Source: Roseovarius sp. ZX-A-9
Lineage (GTDB): Bacteria > Pseudomonadota > Alphaproteobacteria > Rhodobacterales > Rhodobacteraceae
Reading direction: 5' to 3'
Length of the DNA: 64,000 nucleotides
Assembly (NCBI RefSeq): GCF_028369135.1
Contig: NZ_JAPWHW010000001.1
Coordinates: forward strand, 310,001-374,000
The translations under genes and the position numbers were made by a program. Below the pieces are notes generated by a model. It saw nothing but the letters and a program-made list of their open reading frames with translations, did not search any database and was not told the DNA's origin. Shown here piece after piece: positions 9,049-18,867 of the stretch. Each line of letters starts with the position of its first letter. Positions within the stretch are counted from its first letter, which is position 1.

Positions 9049-9882
9049 TCAAACATCCTGCCCTGTGACTTTTGCGGTCAGCAAAGTGTCGATGTCTTGT
9101 TGCCCAGCGGCGCACGCGAGCCCCGAGAAATCGCCATTCAGCATGCCCTGCGCCGCATTGATCGCTGCACCATAGGCAACCCGCGCCAGCGCCCCGCCAA
9201 CCGACAGGCGCGCCGCGCCCAATTCGGCAAATTCGGCCCGTGTCAGAGACGCATATCGGCCCGAAGCCAGCACGTTTACCGGCACGGAAACACTGGCGAT
9301 GATCCGACGCAGCGCATCCACGTCAGGCGGGGCGGGAACATAGACGCAATCGGCACCTGCGGCCTCGTAGGCCTGAATACGGCGGATCGCCTCATCCGTA
9401 TTGTAATTGCCCAACATGACTCCATCAGCGCGAGCCACCAGCACGAAATCATGCGGCAGGGCGCGGGCCGCGCTCGCGGCGGCACGGATGCGCTCCACCG
9501 CCAGTTCGAAATCGTAAGGTGCAAAGGCGGGCAGCGCCGTATCCTCGATGGAACATCCGGCAAGGCCGATCTCTGCCGCCAGACGGATCGTTTCGGCGAC
9601 GTGATCAGGGGCATCGCCAAACCCGTTCTCAAAATCGCCGGAAACAGGCACTGTTACAGCCGAAATCAGCTCTTGTGCGTGCTCCAGCGCCTCGTCGCGG
9701 GTTAGTGTTCCGCCATCAACGCGGCCCATGCTGAAGGCATGCCCCGCAGAGGTGGTGGCAATGGCGGGCGCCCCCAGCGCCTGCATCATGCGCGCCGATC
9801 CCTTGTCCCAGGCATTGACCAGCAGAAAAGGGTCGCCCTTACGGTGCAAGGCGCGGAATTGAGCTCCGATATCGCCCCTCAT
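9049..9882 (-). CDS. Isocitrate lyase/PEP mutase-family enzyme
   Basis: 277-aa TIM-barrel enzyme of the ICL/PEPM superfamily. Mg-binding/phosphonate-type motifs GDFENGFG (about 86-93) and SIEDT (about 115-119) are visible, while the KKCGH lyase motif of true isocitrate lyases is absent. The family includes 2-methylisocitrate lyase, oxaloacetase and dimethylmalate lyase; a C-C or P-C lyase acting on a small oxo-acid is likely. The ATG at 9882 overlaps the tdh stop by ATGA, so it belongs to the kbl-tdh operon. Confidence 0.75.
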   Translation of the reverse strand: MRGDIGAQFRALHRKGDPFLLVNAWDKGSARMMQALGAPAIATTSAGHAFSMGRVDGGTLTRDEALEHAQELISAVTVPVSGDFENGFGDAPDHVAETIRLAAEIGLAGCSIEDTALPAFAPYDFELAVERIRAAASAARALPHDFVLVARADGVMLGNYNTDEAIRRIQAYEAAGADCVYVPAPPDVDALRRIIASVSVPVNVLASGRYASLTRAEFAELGAARLSVGGALARVAYGAAINAAQGMLNGDFSGLACAAGQQDIDTLLTAKVTGQDV

Positions 9883-10922
9883 GACGCGTCCCAATCCATC
9901 ACGACCTTGCCGGAATTGCCCGAGATCATCGCGGCAAAGCCTTCCTCGAAATCATCAATGCCGATCCGGTGCGTAATTAGCCCCGTAACGTCGAGACCGG
10001 ATTGCACCAGCGCGATCATCTTGTACCAGGTCTCGAACATCTCGCGGCCATAGATGCCTTTGACATGCAGCATCTTGAAAATGATCTTGTTCCAATCGAC
10101 CGCGAACTCGGTCGGTGCAATGCCCAGCAAGGCGATCTTGCCGCCGTTGTTCATGCGATTGATCATCTGTTGCATGGCCGCCGCCGCACCGGACATCTCC
10201 AGCCCCACGTCGAAGCCTTCTTGCATGCCGATCCGGCTCATCACGTCCTCAAGCTTCTCGGCCGAGACATCGACCACATGCTGCACGCCCATCTCTCGCG
10301 CCAGGTTCAGGCGGTAGGGGTTGATGTCGGTGATCACCGTCTTGCGCGCACCGACCTTCTGCGCGACCAGCGCGCCCATGATCCCGATTGGCCCCGCGCC
10401 TGTCACCAGCACATCCTCGCCCACCAGATCAAAGCTGAGCGCGGTGTGAACCGCATTGCCGAACGGATCGAATATGGCCGCAATCTCGTCAGGAATATCC
10501 TCAGGGATCGGCACTACGTTGGCCTCGGGGATGCACAGATACTCGGCAAAGCTGCCGGGACGGTTCACCCCGACGCCCTTGGTGTTGCGGCAGAGCTGTC
10601 CGCGCCCCGCGCGGCAATTGCGGCAGGTGCCACAGACAATGTGCCCCTCGCCACTGACCCGCTGTCCGATCTTGTATTTCACCGCCGCCGCGCCGGTATC
10701 GACGATCTCGCCCACAAACTCGTGACCGACGACCATCGGAACCGGCACCACCTTGGCGCTGAACTCGTCCCATTTCCAGATATGCACATCGGTGCCGCAG
10801 ATCGCCGATTTCCTGACCTTGATCAGCACATCGCTTGGCCCCGGTTCGGGCACGGGGACATATTCCATCCACAATCCCGGCTCGGGCTTTGACTTTACCA
10901 GTGCTTTCATTTCGTTTTTCAT
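9879..10922 (-). CDS. tdh: L-threonine 3-dehydrogenase
   Basis: 347-aa zinc-dependent medium-chain dehydrogenase converting L-threonine to 2-amino-3-ketobutyrate with NAD. Visible features: catalytic-zinc motif [10 protein letters not shown] near 41-50, GHEFVGE, structural-zinc cysteines in [15 protein letters not shown] at about 100-114, and the Rossmann motif [11 protein letters not shown] at about 173-183. GGGGGA lies just upstream of the ATG. It is downstream of kbl, with a cysteine-synthase-like gene in between, all linked by ATGA overlaps. The pair feeds threonine into glycine and acetyl-CoA. Confidence 0.93.
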   Translation of the reverse strand: MKNEMKALVKSKPEPGLWMEYVPVPEPGPSDVLIKVRKSAICGTDVHIWKWDEFSAKVVPVPMVVGHEFVGEIVDTGAAAVKYKIGQRVSGEGHIVCGTCRNCRAGRGQLCRNTKGVGVNRPGSFAEYLCIPEANVVPIPEDIPDEIAAIFDPFGNAVHTALSFDLVGEDVLVTGAGPIGIMGALVAQKVGARKTVITDINPYRLNLAREMGVQHVVDVSAEKLEDVMSRIGMQEGFDVGLEMSGAAAAMQQMINRMNNGGKIALLGIAPTEFAVDWNKIIFKMLHVKGIYGREMFETWYKMIALVQSGLDVTGLITHRIGIDDFEEGFAAMISGNSGKVVMDWDAS

Positions 10923-11842
10923 GTCGTCCCCCAGAGGTCCGTCGAAAAGTATTTCAACCCGCTGTCACAGATCACGATGGCAATGGTGCCGCCCTGCTCG
11001 TGAGTCTTCAGAAGGTGGATCGCGGCGGCCAGATTGGCGCCGGCGGAATAGCCGCCGAAAATGCCCTCGCGGCGCGCCAGCAGCCTTGCACCATCTCGTG
11101 CCTGATCCCCTGAAACAGTCTCTGTTCCAGCCAACTCCACGCCGCTCAGATGCACCAGATCGGGCATCGAATAGCCACCACCCTGAATGGGATGCTGTGC
11201 CTGATCGGGCTCCACCGCGTAGCAATTCACACCCCTGGGCGCGAAGAACCGGGCGCAGCCGCCCAGTGTCCCACCAGATCCCACAAAATCGCAGAACGCC
11301 GTGATGCTGCCGCCCGTCTGTTGCCAGATCTCGGGTGCGGTGCCGCCCTCATGTGCTGCCGTATTCGCAGGCATCCGGAACTGATCGGCGCGGAATGCCG
11401 CCCGCTCGACCGTCAATGCCTGCGCGACCTCTTCGACCAACGCCAGGTCCGCACCGGACACCTCGCCCGGTCGCGCACCGGCCGCCTGTGGGACCAGCAC
11501 CACCTCGGCACCCAGCGCGCGCATCATCCGGGCCCGCTCGGGCGAGTTGCCTTCGCTCATCACCGCCACAAAGGGATGGCCCATGACGCCGCAAACAATG
11601 GCAAGGCCCGTGCCCATGTTGCCCGAAGTCAGCTCGACCACTGTTTGCCCATCCGACAGCGCGCCGCTGGCCCGCGCGGCCTCGATCGTGTGCCGCGCCG
11701 CCCGATCCTTCTTGGAAAAGCCCGGCAGCAGGTAATCGAGCTTGGCCAATATGCGCCCGTCATAGCCGATCTCGTCTCTGATACGGCTCAACTCCACCAA
11801 TGGTGTCGAATCCATCGCCTCTATGACCGAGGACAGGATCAC
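10919..11842 (-). CDS. PLP-dependent cysteine synthase-family enzyme
   Basis: 307-aa fold-type II PLP enzyme. The PLP lysine is likely in [11 protein letters not shown] (about 40-50) and the phosphate-cradle/asparagine loop is [10 protein letters not shown] at about 71-80. The second phosphate loop is GSGGTLGG at about 194-201. Overall layout matches CysK/CysM-like beta-replacement enzymes, but the usual PGGSVKDR motif is altered, so it may be a lyase or a 2,3-diaminopropionate synthase-like enzyme rather than an O-acetylserine sulfhydrylase. It lies exactly between kbl and tdh with ATGA overlaps on both sides, implying a role on threonine-derived intermediates or aminoacrylate-type compounds. 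Confidence 0.78.
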   Translation of the reverse strand: MILSSVIEAMDSTPLVELSRIRDEIGYDGRILAKLDYLLPGFSKKDRAARHTIEAARASGALSDGQTVVELTSGNMGTGLAIVCGVMGHPFVAVMSEGNSPERARMMRALGAEVVLVPQAAGARPGEVSGADLALVEEVAQALTVERAAFRADQFRMPANTAAHEGGTAPEIWQQTGGSITAFCDFVGSGGTLGGCARFFAPRGVNCYAVEPDQAQHPIQGGGYSMPDLVHLSGVELAGTETVSGDQARDGARLLARREGIFGGYSAGANLAAAIHLLKTHEQGGTIAIVICDSGLKYFSTDLWGTT

Positions 11843-13035
11843 TTGATCACGCCCAATTCGCGCCCGACGACGGCAAAGGCATCAATCGCACTATCCAGTT
11901 GCTCGCGTGTAAGGGCCGCACTCATCTGGGTGCGAATGCGGTCCTGATCCTTCGGCACGACCGGGAAACTGAACGCCGTGACAAACACGCCATGCTCGCC
12001 CAGACGTGCCGCCATCTGCTGCGCCAGTTTCGGATCGCGCAGCATAACCGGAATGATCGCGTGACTGCCCGGCAACAGCTCGAAGCCCAGCGCCGTCATG
12101 CGGTCGCGGAAATGTTCGGCATTCTCCCACAGGCGGGCGCGCAGATCGGCCCCGTCCTCGACCAGGTCGAACATCCTGAGCGACGCGGCGGCGATCACCG
12201 GGGCCAGCGTGTTGGAGAAAAGATAAGGCCGCGAGCGTTGCCGCAGCCAGTCGACCACCCGCGCCGAGGCCGCGGTATAGCCACCCGAGGCACCGCCCAG
12301 CGCCTTGCCCAACGTACCGGTCAGGATATCGACCCGCCCCATCACGCCACAATGCTCGGGCGTGCCGCGTCCGGTGGCGCCGACAAAGCCAGTGGCATGG
12401 CAATCATCGACCATGACCATCGCGTCGTACCTGTCCGCCAGATCGCAGATCTCGTCCAGCCGCGCATAGTAGCCATCCATCGAGAACACGCCATCGGTGG
12501 CGATCAGCCGGTGCCGCGCGCCCTGCGCCTCTTTCAGACAGCGCTCCAGATCGGCCATGTCGCTGTTGGCATAACGGTACCGCTGCGCCTTGCACAGGCG
12601 CACCCCGTCGATGATGCTGGCATGGTTCAGCGCATCCGAGATGATCGCATCTTCGGGGCCTAAAATAGTCTCGAACAAACCAGCATTTGCGTCAAAGCAA
12701 CTAGGATAGAGTATGCAATCCTCCATCCCCAGAAACGCCGCAATACGTGCCTCCAGCGCCTTGTGGTCCTCTTGGGTGCCGCAGATGAACCGTACCGAGG
12801 CCATGCCGAACCCGTAGCGGTCCAGCGCATCCTTGGCCGCGGCGATGATCTGCGCATTGTCCGCCAGGCCAAGGTAGTTGTTGGCACATAGGTTGATCAC
12901 CTGCGCCCCGCCCGCCAGCGTCACCTCTCCCGATTGCGGCGAGGTGATCACGCGCTCCGTCTTGTAGAGCCCGTCCACGCGTAACCCGTCCAGCCGCCCG
13001 CCGATATCCTCGTCAAACTTTTCCGACGCTCGCAT
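11839..13035 (-). CDS. kbl: 2-amino-3-ketobutyrate coenzyme A ligase (glycine C-acetyltransferase)
   Basis: 398-aa alpha-oxoamine synthase cleaving 2-amino-3-ketobutyrate with CoA to glycine and acetyl-CoA. The PLP lysine motif is [14 protein letters not shown] in mid-protein; [22 protein letters not shown] and DDCHATG motifs are all present. GGAGGG precedes the ATG. First gene of a kbl / PLP enzyme / tdh / ICL-like operon, downstream of the MttB-family gene. Length and motifs are typical for Kbl. Confidence 0.95.
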   Translation of the reverse strand: MRASEKFDEDIGGRLDGLRVDGLYKTERVITSPQSGEVTLAGGAQVINLCANNYLGLADNAQIIAAAKDALDRYGFGMASVRFICGTQEDHKALEARIAAFLGMEDCILYPSCFDANAGLFETILGPEDAIISDALNHASIIDGVRLCKAQRYRYANSDMADLERCLKEAQGARHRLIATDGVFSMDGYYARLDEICDLADRYDAMVMVDDCHATGFVGATGRGTPEHCGVMGRVDILTGTLGKALGGASGGYTAASARVVDWLRQRSRPYLFSNTLAPVIAAASLRMFDLVEDGADLRARLWENAEHFRDRMTALGFELLPGSHAIIPVMLRDPKLAQQMAARLGEHGVFVTAFSFPVVPKDQDRIRTQMSAALTREQLDSAIDAFAVVGRELGVIK

Positions 13036-13094
13036 TTTCTACCCTCCAATTGGCCCTGACCTGTTCATCTTCTGGTCATAGATATCCCGTGGGC

Positions 13095-13132
13095 GTCGAA
13101 TTCTCCAAATTCGACATGGGGGGCTGACCCCC
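13095..13132 (-). terminator. Two adjacent hairpins downstream of the MttB-family gene
   Basis: In the 113-bp gap after the mttB-like stop, GGGGG/CCCCC (13119-13123 and 13128-13132, 4-nt loop) is followed by a second dyad GTCGAATT/AATTCGAC (13095-13102 and 13108-13115, 5-nt loop). There is no T run, so strict intrinsic termination is uncertain; attenuation before kbl is possible. Confidence 0.4.
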
Positions 13133-13148
13133 GATCCACCGTATCAAT

Positions 13149-14666
13149 TCAATACCATGCCTCAGGAATTTCGGATTTACGACGCGCAATGTAATCGCGC
13201 AGCTCTTCGTCTATGGCGACGTCGATCTCCGGTTGCTCGTAGCGTTCCAGCATCCCGGTCCAGCGGGCATGCGCGCGCATGCGCATGTCCAGCGACCCGC
13301 CATCTTCCCAGCTTTCGACGTTCTCGGAATCACTCAGCGCGGGCTCGTAGAACGCAGTCTGGTAGTTGCGCATCGTGTGGCTGCAACCCAGGAAATGCCC
13401 CGCCGCAGCCACCTCGGCATAGGCGTCGCGCGCCAGCCCCTCGTCGCTGACATCAAGGCCCGCCAGCACCTTTTGATAGCCACCCAGACGATCGGCATCC
13501 ATCACCAGCTTCTCGAACCCGGTACATAGCCCGCCCTCCAGCCAGCCAGCGGCATGCAGCACGAAATGCGCGCCAGCCAGCATCGTGGAATGCATCGAAT
13601 CCGCGCTCTCGTAGGCGGCTTGCGCATCTTCGATCTTGCTCGCCGTCAGTGACCCGCCACAGCGCAAGGGCAGGCCGACACGGCGCGCCATCTGGCCAAT
13701 CGCATAGTTGCTCAGCACCGGTTCGGGCATGCCAAAGGTGGGGGCACCGGATTTCAGGCTCATCGAACTGAGGAAATTGCCCAGCACAAAGGGCGCGCCG
13801 GGCCGGACAAGCTGGGCAAAAGCGCAGCACATCATCGCCTCGGCCATTGCCTGTGTCACGCTGGCGGCGGTGCTGACCGGTCCCATCGCGCCGGACAGAA
13901 TGAAAGGCACCACGACGATCCCCTGACCGCGCCCGCAATAGGTCTGGATCGCCTGCGTCACCACCTTGTCCACCAGAAGGGGCGAGTTGGTATTGACGTT
14001 GCCCATGATGACACAGTTTTCGTCCATGAAATCGCGGCCATGCAGGATCTCGGCCATATCGACGCTGTCCTGAGCGCGGCTTTGTTCGGTGATCGCGCCC
14101 AGATGCGGTTTGTCGCTGCGGGTCATGTGCATGTAGACCATGTCGAGATGCCGATGGCTGACCGGCACATCACAAGGCTCGCAAATCACCAACCCGGTAT
14201 GATGCAGGTTCGGGTGCATATAGGCCAGCTTCACCAGTTTTTCGAAACTCTCCATATCGCCGTAGCGCCGCCCACCGGCCATATCGCGCACGAAGGGTGC
14301 TCCGTAAATTGGCGCAAAAACCTGATTGTTGCCGCCGATAGTCACGCTGCGCGACGGGTTGCGGGCGATCTGGGTGAACTCGCCGGGTGCCTTGCGGCAC
14401 AGGTCACGAATCCAGTCGGCAGGGGCACGCACACGGGTGCCATCCACTTTCGCGCCGGCCTCGGTCCAGATACGCAGCGCCTCGGGATCGTCGCGGAACT
14501 CCAGCCCGAGGTCCTGCATGATCCAGTCCACCTGCGCTTCCAGTCGCTCGATGCCGTCCTCATTAACGGGATCGAAAAACGGCAATTGCCGCTGCACATG
14601 AGGCGAGGCCAGGTTCGAAGCCCTACCTGCATCCACATCACGTCTCGTCCGCGCACGTCTGGCCAT
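13149..14666 (-). CDS. MttB-family (trimethylamine methyltransferase-like) corrinoid methyltransferase
   Basis: 505-aa member of the MttB superfamily. It has the Gly-rich TIM-barrel segments typical of the family (for example VPFILSGAMGPVSTAAS near 265-281 and PTFGMPEPVLSNYAIG near 320-335). There is no in-frame UAG, so it lacks the pyrrolysine of methanogen MttB and belongs to the non-Pyl branch, whose characterised members demethylate betaines such as glycine betaine or proline betaine. GGAGGA precedes the ATG. No corrinoid protein or MtgA-type methyl acceptor is visible in the window, so partners must be elsewhere. Divergent from a LysR regulator. Confidence 0.9.
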   Translation of the reverse strand: MARRARTRRDVDAGRASNLASPHVQRQLPFFDPVNEDGIERLEAQVDWIMQDLGLEFRDDPEALRIWTEAGAKVDGTRVRAPADWIRDLCRKAPGEFTQIARNPSRSVTIGGNNQVFAPIYGAPFVRDMAGGRRYGDMESFEKLVKLAYMHPNLHHTGLVICEPCDVPVSHRHLDMVYMHMTRSDKPHLGAITEQSRAQDSVDMAEILHGRDFMDENCVIMGNVNTNSPLLVDKVVTQAIQTYCGRGQGIVVVPFILSGAMGPVSTAASVTQAMAEAMMCCAFAQLVRPGAPFVLGNFLSSMSLKSGAPTFGMPEPVLSNYAIGQMARRVGLPLRCGGSLTASKIEDAQAAYESADSMHSTMLAGAHFVLHAAGWLEGGLCTGFEKLVMDADRLGGYQKVLAGLDVSDEGLARDAYAEVAAAGHFLGCSHTMRNYQTAFYEPALSDSENVESWEDGGSLDMRMRAHARWTGMLERYEQPEIDVAIDEELRDYIARRKSEIPEAWY

Positions 14667-14748
14667 GGCCCCGGTCCTCCCCTGATCTTCCGGCCTAGCC
14701 TAGCGCGCAAAAAGCGGTGCGTGATCCTTGTAAAATTTGGGGCTTTGG

Positions 14749-14763
14749 ATAATCTCAGATTAT
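14749..14763. promoter_or_regulatory. LysR-type operator candidate overlapping the regulator start codon
   Basis: ATAATCT, C, AGATTAT is a perfect 15-bp dyad containing a T-N11-A LysR box. It ends on the second base of the LysR ATG (14762) and sits about 83 bp upstream of the divergent mttB-like start. This suits autorepression plus control of the methyltransferase; the role is inferred from position and family. Confidence 0.45.
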
Positions 14764-15676
14764 GCAAGAGCTATGGAAACTCGTCGAATCGCCGCGACAC
14801 CTTCTGGTCTTCGAGGCCGCTGCACGGCATGGGTCCTTCACCCGCGCGGCGCGCGAATTGAATGTGCAACAGCCCGCCGTCAGCGCGGCGATCAAACAAT
14901 TGGAGGACGCGCTGGGGGCACGGCTATTTCACCGCGCGCACCGTTCCGTCACCCTGACATCCACGGGCGAGCGGCTATATACGGACGTTTTCGGGGCCTT
15001 TGCGCGCATACTCGACAGTGTGCGCAGCCTTGCGGCCCGCAGCGCCGGGGATCGGGTCACGCTCACAGCCTCGACCGCATTTGCCCATTACTGGATGGTG
15101 CCGCGTCTGGCAGAGTTTCACGCCACGCATCCGGATGTCGACCTGCGCCTGCAGACCTCGGACCGCGAGCCGGACATCGACGCCGAAGGTATCAGCCTTG
15201 CCATAAGGCGAGGCAATGGAAACTGGCCCGGCTGCCAGAGCCACCTGATCGCGGCGGAAGTGATCACCCCGATCGCCTCGCCGCGTGTAATGGCCGCTGC
15301 GATCAACCTGCGTTCGATCGGCAATCTGGGCAGCCAACCGCTCATCCACCTTGAAGAGCCGGTGCGCGACCGCCCGACCTGGGCGGATTTTTTCCGCCAC
15401 TGGCGCGTCCCCTACGCCGAGCCGCGCGGCGGTCTGCGATTGAACGACTATGCGTTGGTGCTGCAGGCAACGATGGCGGGCGAAGGCTTTACGCTGGGTT
15501 GGCGGCACACGACCACCGGGCTGGTGCAACAGGGGTTGCTGGCGGAACGGGCCGACTGGGCCTGGGAAACCGGCGCGGGTTTCTACCTGGTGTGGTCCAC
15601 CAGCACGCCACTCTCCAGACAGGCTCAGGCGACGCGCGACTGGCTTATCGGTCAGGCGGTGGGCGTGGCGGGCTGA
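14762..15676 (+). CDS. LysR-family transcriptional regulator (GcvA-like)
   Basis: 304-aa LTTR. N-terminal winged HTH at about 10-70 (FEAAARHGSFTRAARELNV, then QPAVSAAIKQLEDALGARLF) followed by a periplasmic-binding-protein-like effector domain. The ligand domain resembles the GcvA/AmpR-type branch. No clear Shine-Dalgarno sequence precedes the ATG, and a palindrome covers it, so translation may be weak or leaderless. Divergent to the MttB-family gene, which is the likely target. Confidence 0.9.
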   Translation: MQELWKLVESPRHLLVFEAAARHGSFTRAARELNVQQPAVSAAIKQLEDALGARLFHRAHRSVTLTSTGERLYTDVFGAFARILDSVRSLAARSAGDRVTLTASTAFAHYWMVPRLAEFHATHPDVDLRLQTSDREPDIDAEGISLAIRRGNGNWPGCQSHLIAAEVITPIASPRVMAAAINLRSIGNLGSQPLIHLEEPVRDRPTWADFFRHWRVPYAEPRGGLRLNDYALVLQATMAGEGFTLGWRHTTTGLVQQGLLAERADWAWETGAGFYLVWSTSTPLSRQAQATRDWLIGQAVGVAG

Positions 15677-15697
15677 CGCCCGGCACATTCGCCCACC

Positions 15698-17698
15698 CTA
15701 CACCGCGATTCGGGGCCGCCCCGATACCTCGACCGTGATCTCGCCTTCCAGAAACACCACGCGTGCCTCTGCCTGCGCTGTGCGCAGATCCCGAGTGGCG
15801 CTTACCTGCAAATCTTCGGCACCTGCCGCCTGCGCTTCCGCGCGCGCCTCGGCCTCCAACAAGGATTGCAACATATCCAGCGCCTCTTCGGCACTGGTGA
15901 AGTCGTGAGGGTCAGAGCCCAGATGCACGCGGTAGAGCCCTTCAGAGGGGCTGGTGACCGTACCGCTGCGCCGGATCGTAACGCGACCCACCACCGCCCC
16001 GATGGCGTTGGCGACATCTGCGTGTTCGGGCAGGATCATGTCACACCCCAAACGCTCACCGACCGCCGGGTAATAGGTGCCGACAGAGGCCCCAAGCCCC
16101 ACAACCGGCACGTTTAGCCCGGCATCCAGCCGCACGAGCCCGCGATACCCGTCCATTCCCCGCGCGGTCAGCACATGACGCGCCAGTTGTTCGGGCGATG
16201 GGCCAAAGGGGTGGTCCTCTTCGGCAAAGGCCGTTTCCAACAGAACCAACACCGTCTGATAGGTCAAACGGTTCACGATCATCTCGGCCAGTTCCTGCGC
16301 CCCACCGGCCAGCTGGTTTCCCGATCCGGTCCGCTTGCGGCTCATCAGCGTCAGCGCCTTTTCGGCAGCTTCGGTGTCCCACGCGTCCACCCGCCCCAGA
16401 ACATGGCTGGCATCCGACGGCGTCACGCCCGAAACCTGCACCAGTCCGCGAGTGACCAGACGGCGCAGCGCCTGCTGCTCCATCCGGGTGCGCAGGATCG
16501 CCCCGACCGGGTGCACCGCATCACCGATTCGCGCCAGAAAACCCGCGTCTCGCTCTGTCAGACCAGCGGCGTCAATGCCCGGCACCGCCCGGACAAACAC
16601 GCCATCATGTTCCCCCGGCGTGGTGTTGCGCAGTTGCGCATCCAGCGTGCGGTGCACTATCTCGGGCGCCTCATGGCCAATCAGGCTGACCGGCAACACC
16701 CGGCGCGGCCCAAGCGTGACCCCGCCCGTCAACCCTTCGTCGATCACCTGCACTTCGCTGTCGCCGCCCAGCCCGGTGGTTCGCATCGCGACCGCCTCGA
16801 CCATGGTGCGCCACGGGCCGACCTGCGCACCGCCCGGATCGATCATCGGGCGGCCATCGCGCAGCACCGCCACATCGGTCGTGGTCCCACCGATATCCGA
16901 CACCAGCGCCTGCGTGACATTCGTCAGCCAACTGGCCCCGACGATCGACGCCGCCGGGCCGCTTAGAATCGTCTCGATTGGGCGCATCCGGGCCTGTTCC
17001 GCACTTATCAGCGCGCCGTCGCCGCGAACCACCATCAGCGGCGCGGTGATCCCAAGCTGTGCCAGTTTACCTTCCGCATCGTTGATCAACCGCGCGATCA
17101 TGCCGATCAGCCGCGCGTTCAACAGCGCCGTCAGCGCCCGTTTCGGGCCGTTCAGCTTGGCCGACAGGTGGTGCGAACAAGAGACAGGCCGCCCGGTGAT
17201 CTCGGCGATCATCTCGGCGGCGGCCAGCTCGTGCGCGGGGTTGCGCGTGGCGAACTGCGCCGCGACCGCATAGGCGGAAACGCCATGATCGCTCTGCAAC
17301 CAGGCCAACAGCGCGTCACGGTCCAACGCTTGTGCCTCGCCGCCTGCGTGGTTGTGTCCGCCGTTCAGGAAAATCGCCGGATCGCCGCCCAGCGCATCGC
17401 GCAGCCCGTGCGCGTCAAGGTCCTGCTCGCGAAAGCCGATATAGACGAGGCCAACACGCCCGCCCTGCCCTTCAACCAGCGCATTGGTGGCCAGCGTCGT
17501 CGACAGCGATGCCAGGGCGATGTCGCCCGGTGTGGTACCGCTGGCCTCCAGCACATTCGCCACCGCAGCACCAATCCCGATGGCCAGATCGTGCCGCGTG
17601 GTCAATGCCTTGGCGCTGGCGATCACTTCCGTTTCGTCACGTAACAGCACCGCATCCGTATAGGTACCGCCCGTATCCACCCCCAACAAGATCGCCAT
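15698..17698 (-). CDS. Hydantoinase/oxoprolinase-family protein (HyuA-like)
   Basis: 666-aa protein with an N-terminal ASKHA-type hydantoinase/oxoprolinase domain. The phosphate-binding motif GVDTGGTYTDAV is at about 6-17 and a second DIGGTTTDVAVL motif is in mid-protein. Family members hydrolyse N-carbamoyl/hydantoin or 5-oxoproline rings with ATP, usually with a HyuB partner, which is missing here. I chose ATG 17698 (GGAG about 7 bases upstream) over a TTG at 17710. The stop is 21 bp from the convergent LysR stop; it follows queG closely and may be co-transcribed with it. Confidence 0.82.
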   Translation of the reverse strand: MAILLGVDTGGTYTDAVLLRDETEVIASAKALTTRHDLAIGIGAAVANVLEASGTTPGDIALASLSTTLATNALVEGQGGRVGLVYIGFREQDLDAHGLRDALGGDPAIFLNGGHNHAGGEAQALDRDALLAWLQSDHGVSAYAVAAQFATRNPAHELAAAEMIAEITGRPVSCSHHLSAKLNGPKRALTALLNARLIGMIARLINDAEGKLAQLGITAPLMVVRGDGALISAEQARMRPIETILSGPAASIVGASWLTNVTQALVSDIGGTTTDVAVLRDGRPMIDPGGAQVGPWRTMVEAVAMRTTGLGGDSEVQVIDEGLTGGVTLGPRRVLPVSLIGHEAPEIVHRTLDAQLRNTTPGEHDGVFVRAVPGIDAAGLTERDAGFLARIGDAVHPVGAILRTRMEQQALRRLVTRGLVQVSGVTPSDASHVLGRVDAWDTEAAEKALTLMSRKRTGSGNQLAGGAQELAEMIVNRLTYQTVLVLLETAFAEEDHPFGPSPEQLARHVLTARGMDGYRGLVRLDAGLNVPVVGLGASVGTYYPAVGERLGCDMILPEHADVANAIGAVVGRVTIRRSGTVTSPSEGLYRVHLGSDPHDFTSAEEALDMLQSLLEAEARAEAQAAGAEDLQVSATRDLRTAQAEARVVFLEGEITVEVSGRPRIAV

Positions 17699-17715
17699 AT
17701 CCGTCTCCAATTACC

Positions 17716-18819
17716 CTATTTACGGGATTTAGCGATTTCGCCGCCCCGTGCCTGTCCATTTGCGTCAGTTCTGAGACGCAAGAGCGCCCAACGCGCCGCA
17801 TCTGCGACCTCGGGTGCGGAGGCGTTTACATGCGCCTCGGCCGACGGGATCAGATCTACACGGCCCGAATTGCCGATGGCATAGAGCACGTTGCGCAAGA
17901 ACCGGTCGATGCCGATCCGCTTGATCGGGCTGCCCGAGAATTTGGCACGAAACGCGGCGTCGTCCAGTTGCGCCAGTTCCGCCAGCGGCGGCGCGTTCAG
18001 ATCCTCGCGCGCATGATAACGGGTCTCGCGTGCGGTTTGCGCGAACTTGTTCCAGGGACAGACCGCCAGACAGTCATCGCAGCCATAAATATGATTGCCC
18101 AAAAGCGCGCGCAGATCAGGATCGACAGGGCCTTTGTGCTCGATCGTCAGGTAGGAAATGCAGCGCCGCGCATCGAGCTGGTAAGGGGCCGGAAAGGCAT
18201 CGGTCGGGCAGATATCGAGACAGGCGCGGCACGAGCCACAATGATCGGTTTCCGCAGGATCAGTGTCTAATTCCAGCGATGTAAAGATCGAGCCGATAAA
18301 GAACCAGCTGCCCAGTTCGCGGCTGACCAGATTGCTGTGCTTGCCCTGCCAGCCAAGGCCCGCCGCCTGCCCCAGCGGCTTTTCCGGGACGGGGGCCGTA
18401 TCGACGAAAACCTTGACCTGCGCGGGCGCTTCGTCAGGCCCCTGCGGGCCCGCCTCGGAGATGAGCCACCGCGCGAGTCGTTTGAGACGTTTCTTGACCA
18501 GATCGTGATAATCACGGTTTCGGGCATAGACCGAGATTGTGCCGACCTCTGGCTGTGCCAATGTCGCCATCGGGTCGGTGTCAGGCGTATAGCTTTCGCC
18601 CAGCATGATGACCGAGCGCGCTTCGGGCCAGAGCGCCGACGGATCGCCCCGCCAATGGCTGCGCTCGGCCAGCCAGTTCATCTGCCCGTGATATCCCGCC
18701 TCAAGAAACGCCCCAAGCCGTGCCGGAACCTGCGGCACGTCCCAGGGTCGGCAGATGCGCGCCATGTCGAACCCCTCTTCGAGCGCGCGCGCAACAAGGG
18801 CTTCTTTCAAACCGGACAT
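17716..18819 (-). CDS. queG: Epoxyqueuosine reductase
   Basis: 367-aa cobalamin- and iron-sulfur-dependent enzyme for the last step of queuosine tRNA modification. Two 4Fe-4S motifs are visible: [16 protein letters not shown] and [14 protein letters not shown], separated by about 50 residues as in QueG. YTPDTDPM and GWQGKHSN match the cobalamin-binding core. Length is usual for the family. No other que gene is in the window. Upstream is a GST gene in the same direction. Confidence 0.95.
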   Translation of the reverse strand: MSGLKEALVARALEEGFDMARICRPWDVPQVPARLGAFLEAGYHGQMNWLAERSHWRGDPSALWPEARSVIMLGESYTPDTDPMATLAQPEVGTISVYARNRDYHDLVKKRLKRLARWLISEAGPQGPDEAPAQVKVFVDTAPVPEKPLGQAAGLGWQGKHSNLVSRELGSWFFIGSIFTSLELDTDPAETDHCGSCRACLDICPTDAFPAPYQLDARRCISYLTIEHKGPVDPDLRALLGNHIYGCDDCLAVCPWNKFAQTARETRYHAREDLNAPPLAELAQLDDAAFRAKFSGSPIKRIGIDRFLRNVLYAIGNSGRVDLIPSAEAHVNASAPEVADAARWALLRLRTDANGQARGGEIAKSRK

Positions 18820-18867
18820 GCTTTTTCTGTGTAGAGATATTCAACGATGCCAGAACCCGGCACCATG

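Noticed and set aside
13149-14666. Pyrrolysine-containing MttB
   Set aside because: No in-frame UAG exists, so it is a non-pyrrolysine family member.
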